From Isoetes taiwanensis (Eukaryota > Streptophyta > Lycopodiopsida > Isoetales > Isoetaceae): a DNA stretch of 64,000 bases. Positions 55,840 through 64,000 of this stretch are shown piece after piece (position 1 is the first letter of the stretch; every line of letters starts with the position of its first letter). The stretch lies in contig JAJEKV010000039.1 of the NCBI GenBank assembly GCA_021234155.1, positions 8,755,077-8,819,076 on the forward strand, in the 5' to 3' direction. Both the position numbers and the translations under genes were made by a program. A model generated the notes under the pieces. The model ran no database searches. It was given only the letters and a program-made list of their open reading frames with translations, and was not told where the DNA came from.

Positions 55840-58800
55840 GAGCTCGTGAAAGTACTAGCATTTCTCTAGCTTCCAGTTTGTGGCCTTTGTCCCTCAATGT
55901 ATTTGCGTCCCCCTGGCGAGTAAAACCTCATGGATTCCTTCTCCGATGGCTATAGTGTCGTGGATGATGGATCCTTATATCTACTTAGCTTGACCCTTGA
56001 GTTGGCGAACTTTCTGCCCTAGATCTACTCGTGTTCTTGAATAGCCTGGCTATGTCTTGAACTCTCTTCTTGCCATAGGTGTTTCGGCTGCTATCTTTGT
56101 CATTAAGGTGTCCAATGCTTCTATCTTCGGCATTGAGGTCTCTCGTGTCGGAGATACATTTGGGTTCGTCTAGTTGATGGAGGCATCTCATCGCCGCAGT
56201 ACCTTTCATAAGTGCATCTCCTTTTAACACGCGTGACACGAGCATTACTATATATCACCACAAGCTGGGATTATGGTCGTCGAGATGTTGCCTTTTCAGT
56301 TTGCTCATTGATGTTAGGTCGTCCTGAAGAAGTTCTTGACTCGGTCGGCTTGAGATCGTGGCCACAGTTTCTGAGGATGTCTGGTCGTTCCTCCTATTGT
56401 TGAGGACGTCTGTGTCAAGTGTTGCCACTGCTACAAGAGGTAGAGTTGTGTCTCAAAGATGTCCTAGTGCAAAACCTAGATGCTGCAGCGCCAATGATCT
56501 TGACATGACCGACATTATCTCTCATCCTGACATTGCATTGGATGAGTGGTCTTCTACTTGGGGTTGTTTCCCGAAGTGTTTGGAGTCGAAGCTTTGCTTG
56601 GGCTCTGGTCATTTCTCCCTCATCCATTCGAAAACATGACCTTGGCCTATAGCTGTGCTTCTTTGTTTCATCCTTTGTAGTTGAAGTGATGGAGACTCTT
56701 GATCTAAATGCTAAACCCCTAAGACATGACTCTAAACTCATGTTTCTACACTATATGTGTGAGCCTCCGAGATATACAATAGACATATACATGCTTACAT
56801 TGGGATTTCGATTTATCCACTTTTCCAATTTATATAAGAGGATATACTTAAATGTCTATACTCCTTAGGATTTCCCCCCCTCCTATCGCATTTGATTCTT
56901 CGGTTTTGCTACATATTCTTCATTCTGGTTGACTCCGGGTTGAGGTGTTGCTACTATTGTTGACCTTCGTGTCTAATCTGAGCTCATCATTCCAAGTTGC
57001 GAAGAATACTCCTCCATGTGATCCCTTAAATGGAAAATGCTCCTCCTTAATGTGTTTACCTGTCGTGTGGAGTGCAGTGTTCGCTTTGCGTCCCTACATG
57101 CAGCGTGCCGTTGCAAGGTTGAAAATGTGCGGTGCCATTGATCGCTTATGTAGGATCACCCGGTTTTTGCAGTCAGGCATTCTGGCATGCCTTCGAAGCT
57201 ATGAGATGGCGATCGGTAGATAGACGGTGTCATTTTTCCACATGTTAAATTTGTGAGCAAGACTCCTGTTTCTTAGACTTTATCGTAGTGAGATGCCTCC
57301 CCAGTGCTTGGAAGTGTGGTCATCTCCATTGCACATACCATCGCTCCTCCGAGTTGTCTTTGAGTGGTCTGTAGTTGTTGGCTAGGTCGGCTCCTCCGTC
57401 CTTTGGGTCGGGTCCCACTCTGTCTCGAACTACTTGGCCGAAGCACTAAAGTCATCCTTCCTTGGGTTTCTTGGTGTATCTGTATCTGGAACTCTTGTTC
57501 GAATCGACTATTCTCCTCCTTGATCTTGCCCTTGATGCTGATATAGGCCTTCAAGTCGGAGATGTTCCTCCCCTAATATATGTCTCCTCTTCTTTCTCCA
57601 TCATGATCCTCTATTTCTTTTGAAATTGATGAAGTGGTTATCATCTTCCTACTAGTGCAAGGGAGCTGGGAGCTCATCATGGCCGGACTTGGGTGCTTTG
57701 CAGTTGTCTAGCTTTGTTGCATTTTTTGTTGATGTTGCTTGACATCCATTTGAGCTGCTAGGTTACGAGATCGTGGTGTCTTCTCTCTGCTTCTCTGCGC
57801 TCTTGTGTTGCTATGAATTGTCGTTTTGATGAAAAATTACGCTCTTCAACCCTAGCTCGTGATGCTAATCTGGTTTTTTCCGTTCAACATATTCCTCCAC
57901 CCATATGTTTCTGCCTTGCATTCTTCCATTTGAACTCATGTGCATTGAGTCAGTGACGGGGTCGAAATCTTCTTTATGATGTGAGCTCGTGGATGTGGCA
58001 GTCGAATGCTTGACAGTCCAAAAGATTCTTGATGCGGGTGATTAACATATGTCTTCCATTCGATGAAGATTGTTGATAGGCCGGTGGTGCCTTTGTACTA
58101 CTTGTTTCATTGGTAGAGGTGTCTGCCATTGTGCTTCGCTCTCTTGGACCTGCCTTTTCACTCTCCTCCCTTCGTTTGTCAGTACGTCGCCTGGGTCTTC
58201 AATGTCTTCAAGAAGTTGTGCATCTTGCTCTTCTGTGGCTCTGACCCCGTACTCCAAAGCAAACACTCGTATATCCTAGAGTCTACGGGTTCAGATCAAA
58301 CGGCTACTTGAAGGGCTCTCTTACAACATTCTGGGCTCTATAAGGAAGCAAGTGGCTCGGGCAGTATTAATAAAAGCAAGTGGCTCGGGCAGTATTAATA
58401 GAGACATACTTATATCCTTCAAGTCTATGGACATTAGGAAATGTGGTCTAGCATGAACTGAGGCTTTGTTTTACAAAGCCTTCATGACATTTGTGACATA
58501 CTCTGAGATCCTAAGCAAAGGTTGGTTTTGAGGGGTTCCAATACTCTACACATGTAGTGACTTGGGCAGCTCTAGACTCTAGCTCCTTTCTAGATATCCT
58601 GTGTGCGAGAGGCTGGAGCTAAATTTTAGGTAGGGCTCCAGGCGCACTATGTAAGTAGTTGCCATCTTTTTAGGTCCTAGATGACTCCAAAAGTTTGATA
58701 TGAGGACATTTTCCTGCTCTACTCAATACGTGGAGCCAAAATTCATCCTTACTTTTCAGTCTTGGGTTCATTTTGATACAGTTCGGAGGTCGAGTACTCA

Positions 58801-59085
58801 CACAATGCGCTAGAGCATGGAGCTAGAATTTAGAAAAGGCTCCAGGCGCACTCTGTGAGTAGTCACTTTCTATTGGCCAAAATTTTTAAGTTTTACTAGA
58901 ATTTCATACTTACTTTTGCTAACTAATTCTTTTTCTTAGGCTTTTTACACTACTGATAAGAAACAATTTTCCCCTCCCCATTTCCCGAGGTTCATGCTTG
59001 GGATTTCAACTCCAAGACTGAAGATCTAGACTGTTAGTACTACTAGAAAAATGGCCAGTGCTCGATCTTGATCCTCCAAGATCAT
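55840..59085 (-). other. Degenerate minus-strand retroelement-like DNA
   Basis: Short minus-strand frames at 58,042-58,266 and 57,273-57,554 are charged and coiled-coil-like. At 59,087-59,098 the minus strand reads TGGTATCAAAACG, resembling an initiator-Met primer-binding site next to a GACGTCACAG LTR end. This suggests a minus-oriented decayed LTR element that starts near 59,100. No RT or integrase motif survives. Confidence 0.35.
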
Positions 59086-59099
59086 CGTTTTGATACCAC

Positions 59100-61560
59100 T
59101 GTGACGTCCCCTGCTCATATATGATGCCCTAATCGTATAGAACTGGAGTTTATCCCTCCTGACAGTGCAAGCTCGTTGCCACGAGGCCGTCCACCTATCA
59201 TCGGGCGCTCGATGTTGAGCAAGAACCCAACTGGAAAGAATGGACGTGTCATTGATCCCGTCTCCCTCGGGACCTTTCTTGTAGTAGGATGGAGATTGAT
59301 TTGTTATCTTTTGGAAAGCTGATATATTTCTGAAGGCCATGTGTATGGCTAGTAGAGAGAGGAGCAGAGAATGATAATTTGCATTTACAAGGTATCATGA
59401 TGAGAGGCTAAAACACAAAAAAGCCCAGTCTAAGGTTACTTATTGCCTTATAAATGATGACGTGGCGTCACCCGATTGGGTAGGCCTTTTGAAGCCATGC
59501 TTTGTGTAATGCAGAGGACAGAAGTCGGATGGCCTGCCCATCAATTTCGGCCCTTGAGCTCCCAGGAGAACCGATCAATTGAGGATTTGGAGCTCTATTT
59601 AAGAATCAGAGATTTCCAAGCAAAGGGATAACTTCTCTTGGTAGAAGCTTCTGAACTCCCTTGAGACATTCTAATTTGTAGGCATCATTCTGAGTTAGGG
59701 ACTTTGTAACGCCATGGGGGGATCAAGGATTCTGAGGGTAGAGGCAGTAAGTGTGATTTGATTTGGTTTGTTGCTTCATTGCAACGTAGGTCCATTTAAT
59801 CGGTATTAGAGCCTAACTTACAGGCTAATATAGAAGGAAAAATCGATATGACAGCAGATCTTCTCATGGGTTTGCCCTCCTTGATTCTTGAAGAAGGGAA
59901 AAATGTAGATCTTGATGATCTTGCTCTCAAAAAGTAAGGGATTTGGATGAACTCACATCCAAATTTCATAATAATGGACTTGATGACCAACAAGTAAATC
60001 ATAAAAAAAAAGAGCAGGTAGCTAAAGAAACCCCAGTTACACCAGAAAACATAGAAGACCTAGATCTTTTTAACTTCCAGGAAGAGTTAGATTATGCCAA
60101 AGCAAGGATTCGCGAATTGATGGAGCAGGTTGCAGAAAATAAAATTGAGCAAGCGCATACCAACCAGTTTCTCAAGAGTCTGCAACTTCAAATAGCCAAG
60201 CAAGCTAATTAAGTAGCGGGGAGAGAGAAGAAATTGTTCAATACCATAACTGATTATTGGCAAAGGGCCCAGGGGGCATCAATGGTCAATGGGGGTCCTA
60301 TCCAGGCTCAAGGAGCCTGTGGGAAGGCCTTATCCCAAACAAACCCCTCTCACGTACCCCAAGCTGCGAATGCAAATGAAACCAGACAAAGCTCAGCGGA
60401 GTTGGATCTAGGATGATGGATGCAAATCTCACTCAAGGAGTGGAAGTTCCAGCAGCCTTATCACTTGAGGAAGTTAAGGTGCTAGAAAAAAGGGGGTCAT
60501 CCCGAATGCTGTGGCACTAATGGCTTAATTGGTTAAAAACCTATTTTTGAGCCACCAATTAGGGAGATGCAGCCAAGGTGTTGCATGCTACTCTCCAGTT
60601 GCGGGGAGTGGCCGATTCTTAGTGGGATTTTCTCATGGTGAGAGGAGTGGAAATTAACATTTGGGAGAAATTTTGCGAATTCTTTAAGCAAGAGTACACC
60701 CCCCACCACGACGAACATCATGCCTTGATCTAACTTAAAAGCATGAGGCAGACAAGCACTTTACAACAATATATCAATGCTTTAAGACATGTATTTGCAA
60801 GGATCAAGGATATGCCCGCTTGGATGCAAGTGAACTATTTTGAGGAGGTCTTCGGGACTGTATCCTCAAGGCACATACTAGGCAAGTAAGTCCAGGGTAC
60901 TTTGAGTCTGTCGTGTCCCTGGTACGGACTTTAGCAAGTTTCCCAAAGGAAGAAGAGGAAGAAAAAAACAAAAAGTTGCGTCGCCTCCAAAAGTGGAAGC
61001 AAACAAAAATTGAAATTAAGCAAGGAGGTCCAACAAGAGGGCTAGAGTAGCCCAAGTTAATTCTCCAAGTAATAATAAGGGCAATGGTTTGCTTATTACA
61101 ATTGTGGTGCAAAGGGCATATGGCCAGGGATTGTCCAAAACCCGACAAGGAAAAGAAGACGATAGCCTCCACAACCAAGCTGAGGGAGGAACAAAGCAAC
61201 TTTTTGCCATAGCTCGGGGAGAGCTCAATTTGATAAGTAAAGAAGGTAACTTTGTTGGGCAAGTTATTCGTTTACTTGAAAAAAAATAGAAATGTTATTG
61301 TTCTTCTTGACTCAGGGAGTACTTACAATTTCATTTTTGCAGATTTAGCATTGGAATTAAAGTTGGAAATGCATACGAGATTGAATCTGAAGTTGGGAAG
61401 CAGATTCAACATTGGAGCCCTGGGGCAGTTGGTGTGAACTTGACCATTGAGGAAACAATGAGTTTTGACCTAACAAAACTCACAAAATTTGATGTGATAC
61501 TGGAGGTATCAGATGGCTTTAAATTATTAATCCTCCTATTGCTTGGAAAGAACATTCAAT
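59100..61560 (+). mobile_element. Decayed Ty3-like LTR element: 5' LTR region, gag and protease remnants
   Basis: A primer-binding-site-like CGGTATTAGAGCC lies at 59,801-59,813 after LTR-like sequence (59,100-59,798; the start is uncertain). Downstream frames give a coiled-coil gag start (MDELTSKFHNNGLDDQQVNH; EELDYAKARIRELMEQV), then 'IWEKFCEFFKQEYTPHHD' and 'LKSMRQTSTLQQYINALRHVF' (retrotransposon gag type) near 60,660-60,800, a zinc-knuckle remnant GHMARDCPK near 61,113 and an aspartic protease 'VLLDSGSTYNFI' near 61,300. Many stops and frameshifts are present. RT and integrase are absent. Confidence 0.65.
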
Positions 61561-62381
61561 AGTTATTTCTAGGGGGGGAAATCGATCACCCTTTAGGGTA
61601 CTTCTTATGTAGCTTCCCCTAAGGTAATAACGGCTATTCAAGCCAACCATTGTTTCCATTCCAATAATAATGAAAAATATCTTGTCTTTGTCCCCCCTTT
61701 ATTTTAGCACGCCAGCCCAACCAAGCCTATTGCCTTCCTTGCGATTTTAGGCTATCCACGTATCACCTCTACCGCAGTCAAATCTGAGTTGGCAGCATTC
61801 TCTGCCATTAGATATTATTTTTCATGCATCAACGGTCACCAAAATTAGGTAAGGCCTAAAATTCACATGGAGATACCATTGGGCATTGTTTTGGTGCTCT
61901 TTCCTTGCTGAAAATTTCAACTCTTTCCGGTTCATGGGCACCAGAGATTTGGCCCTTTGACGGCAACCCTTTCTCTAAATAAACTATTTGGATCAATGTA
62001 CTTAGGGAAAAAAGAAAAAGACTGAAAAATGTAATGCTGCAGGACTTCCATGCAACCAGCGACCTATGTCTCTAACTGAAGAGCACATCCAACTTACTCG
62101 GGGCCAGCAAAAAAGAGAATAATGACTATGGTGACTATGGCCATAGTAGACATTTTTTCCCTTCTCAGTCTCTCTGTTCATCTTTTATTTTTGCTTCAAG
62201 CTTGTCGGCATTCTCCAACATTACATGTATGTATACCTTGTATTTTGTTAATGTCTCTTGAAAGGGATGCACTTGTTGATATTATTGCCCATGTTTTCTT
62301 TGGCCAAGACTATAGACAACACATATAATGCACTGCAACACTTGGGTTATAGCTTTAGATGCAGATGCGTTTAATGAGAAG

Positions 62382-62382
<1 letters not shown>
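61561..62382. other. No gene recognised
   Basis: Short ORFs only. No RNA gene or element boundary seen. Confidence 0.5.

Positions 62383-62424
<42 letters not shown>
62383..62424. repeat. TA dinucleotide microsatellite
   Basis: 21 uninterrupted TA units, followed within 25 bp by the 48-bp direct repeat described separately. Confidence 0.95.
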
Positions 62425-62426
<2 letters not shown>

Positions 62427-62447
62427 AGAAATTTAATGCGTCCCACG

Positions 62448-62495
62448 GTGCATGTTCGAGTTTTAGCATGTTCCTATGCTGCAAGTTCTTGTCGT
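62448..62495 (+). repeat. 48-bp direct repeat, copy 1
   Basis: Starts GTGCATGTTCGAGTTTTAGC; identical to 63,953-64,000, which runs off the window end. Confidence 0.95.
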
Positions 62496-62519
62496 GCCCT
62501 ACATTCTAAAAGAATGTCT

Positions 62520-63145
62520 TGAGAATACTCTAAATTCATAGATTCTCTAAGATTCTACCAAGGTTCTCTTGGAGGTTTCGTGGAGATTCCTCTAAATTTT
62601 ATAAGATTCCCTCTACATTCCATTAGATTTCCGTAGATTTTCCAAGATTCTATGACGATCCCCTTAGATTCCCTTAGATCCCTTTAGATTTTATGAGATT
62701 GCCTTAGGTTCCCTTACATTATATGAGATTCAAAGAGATTCTATAAAGATTCCCTTAGATACTCTAAGATTTCATCAACATTTTCCTAGATTGCCTTAGA
62801 TTTTATGAAGATTCCCTTAGATCCCCTAGATTTTAAGAGATTCCCTTAGGCTTGTAAATATTTTTCTAGATTCTCTCACATTTTATGAGATTTTCTTAGA
62901 TTCCGTTAGATTCTCCTAGATTCCTTTACATTCTAGAACTTTTTAGAACATTCTAAGGCTTTCTGGAACATTCTAAGACTTTCTAGAACATTCTGAGACT
63001 TTCAAAATATCCTAGAACTTTCTGGAAGTATTTCCCTAGATTCTCTTAGCTTCCCATGGATTCCTACATTCTTGAACATTCTAGAACCTATTAGAACAAT
63101 TTGAAACTTTCCGGAAGAATTTTCATAGATTCCCCCCAGATTATG
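62520..63145. repeat. Degenerate 10-12-bp repeats grading into heat-shock-element units
   Basis: 62,520-62,940 repeats variants of TTAGATTCCCTTAGATT. From 62,940 the repeats become AGAACATTCTAAGACTTTCT, containing many GAAnnTTC half-pairs, then lead directly into the phased array. Confidence 0.75.
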
Positions 63146-63223
63146 TTCTAGAATTTTCTAGAATATTTTGGAACTTTCTAGAAGATTCTAGAACTTTCTA
63201 GAGCCTTCCAGAACATTCTAGAA
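63146..63223. promoter_or_regulatory. Sixteen-unit heat-shock-element array, locus 3
   Basis: Starting at TTC 63,146, a GAA or TTC trinucleotide occurs every 5 bp in strict alternation up to GAA 63,221. There are 16 units; 14 are perfect and two have one mismatch (TTT at 63,166, GAG at 63,201). Confidence 0.75.
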
Positions 63224-63311
63224 AAACTAGTTAGAATGTTATACTCCATTTTATCTTAACTGGATTGTTACCCTTAAGTATATTTGAAACATAAATTATT
63301 CATAGAATTAA

Positions 63312-63379
63312 TGTTTGGTCTAGTGGTTAGAATGGAAATTTGGGGGTCAATGACCAGGGTTCAAATCCCCCACACAACA
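63312..63379 (+). ncRNA. tRNA-like sequence, locus 3
   Basis: Box A TGGTCTAGTGG (63,316-63,326) is identical to that of locus 1; box B is GGTTCAAATCC (63,358-63,368). The ends TGTT/AACA pair. Total 68 nt. It lies 88 bp downstream of the heat-shock-element array. Confidence 0.6.
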
Positions 63380-63423
63380 TAAAAATTTTAAAAGCCTTTC
63401 CTTAAAGGATGAGCATTCAACGT

Positions 63424-63760
63424 GGGCCGTAGGATCTTGGACCCGATCAAGGGCTTAGATCGTGCCATGTGGCAAAAATCTAAAGCAACATGAGCCGTAG
63501 GATCCTAGATCGACGATCAAGATCAAGAACAACCTGGACCATAGGATCGATTACATATAATTCCCAAAGCCATGTGCACCGTAGGATGTGTCCTAAAGCA
63601 ATGTGAGCCGTAGGATCTCGGACCGACGATTAGGATCAAATCAACCTGGACCGTAGGATCGCTTACATATATAGTCTATACACAAACTCCCAAGCCATCT
63701 GGGCCGTAGGATACGTCCCAAAGCCACGTGAGCCGTAGGATCTCGGATCAACGGTCGGAT
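63424..63760 (+). repeat. Interspersed CCGTAGGATC repeats
   Basis: Eight copies of a motif close to G(A/G)(G/A)CCGTAGGATC occur at irregular spacing of 30-70 bp, often followed by TCGGACCGACGAT or TTACATATA. Confidence 0.75.
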
Positions 63761-63793
63761 TTAGGAGGACAAACATAAGAACATATATATATC

Positions 63794-64000
<207 letters not shown>

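Noticed and set aside
49200-59340. One single 10-kb Ty3 element with LTRs at both ends
   Set aside because: Only a short shared segment links the two LTR-like regions and no coding core survives between them; I cannot define paired LTRs or a target duplication.

Overview
This is nuclear DNA from a land plant. Two split genes encode two-domain EUL (Euonymus-lectin, 'R40' type) lectins with matched phase-0 and phase-1 introns, there is a nuclear-type tRNA-Leu, and the rest is a dense nest of plant-style transposable elements: Copia and Ty3-like LTR elements, LINE remnants, a hAT element, a putative Helitron, and fossils of two rarer transposase families. Low gene density and several transposase families that are uncommon in angiosperms suggest a large genome such as a fern, lycophyte or gymnosperm, but I cannot fix the lineage from sequence alone.

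Layout. 1-3.0 kb: no recognisable gene. 3.0-3.64 kb: 3' end of a dead LINE. 3.70-6.1 kb: first R40 lectin gene. 6.47 kb: tRNA-Leu(CAA), followed by tandem copies of its own 3' end. 7.2-11.3 kb: fold-back elements. 11.3-11.8 kb: one unrecognised ORF. 12.2-19.7 kb: a decayed minus-strand multi-exon gene (gene i), split by a young non-autonomous LTR element (12,664-15,964). 17.5-24.9 kb: tandem repeats with a palindromic core, into which a 4.5-kb DDE transposon (20,267-24,772) has jumped. 25.0-26.7 kb: LINE fragment. 26.8-29.9 kb: putative Helitron filled with a 2.6-kb GA tract. 31.25-31.85 kb: another palindromic array. 31.9-41.35 kb: a fossil transposase-like gene (gene iii, DUF7869-like), interrupted by a complete Copia element (32,805-38,412) and a hAT element (39,503-40,308). 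44.6-47.2 kb: second R40 lectin gene, with a Gly/Tyr/His-rich N-terminus and an ABRE next to its TATA box. 47.5-64 kb: degenerate LTR-element DNA, Ty3-like gag/protease remnants, microsatellites and heat-shock-element arrays.

At four insertions I can match target-site duplications: GTCTG (LTR element), GTACC (Copia), CTATGTTT (hAT) and CAAA (DDE transposon). In three of them (LTR element, Copia, hAT) removing the insert restores a continuous host reading frame, so the order of nesting is well supported.

The most unusual signal is an architecture found three times (27.0-27.2, 55.3-55.5 and 63.1-63.4 kb). A perfect or near-perfect heat-shock-element array (alternating GAA/TTC every 5 bp, up to 16 units) lies 55-95 bp upstream of a roughly 70-nt tRNA-like sequence with Pol III box A and box B, always in the same relative orientation. 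The second unusual signal is a family of roughly 75-bp tandem repeats with a palindromic AATTGGGCG/CGCCCAATT core, placed beside or inside the two transposon-like host genes.
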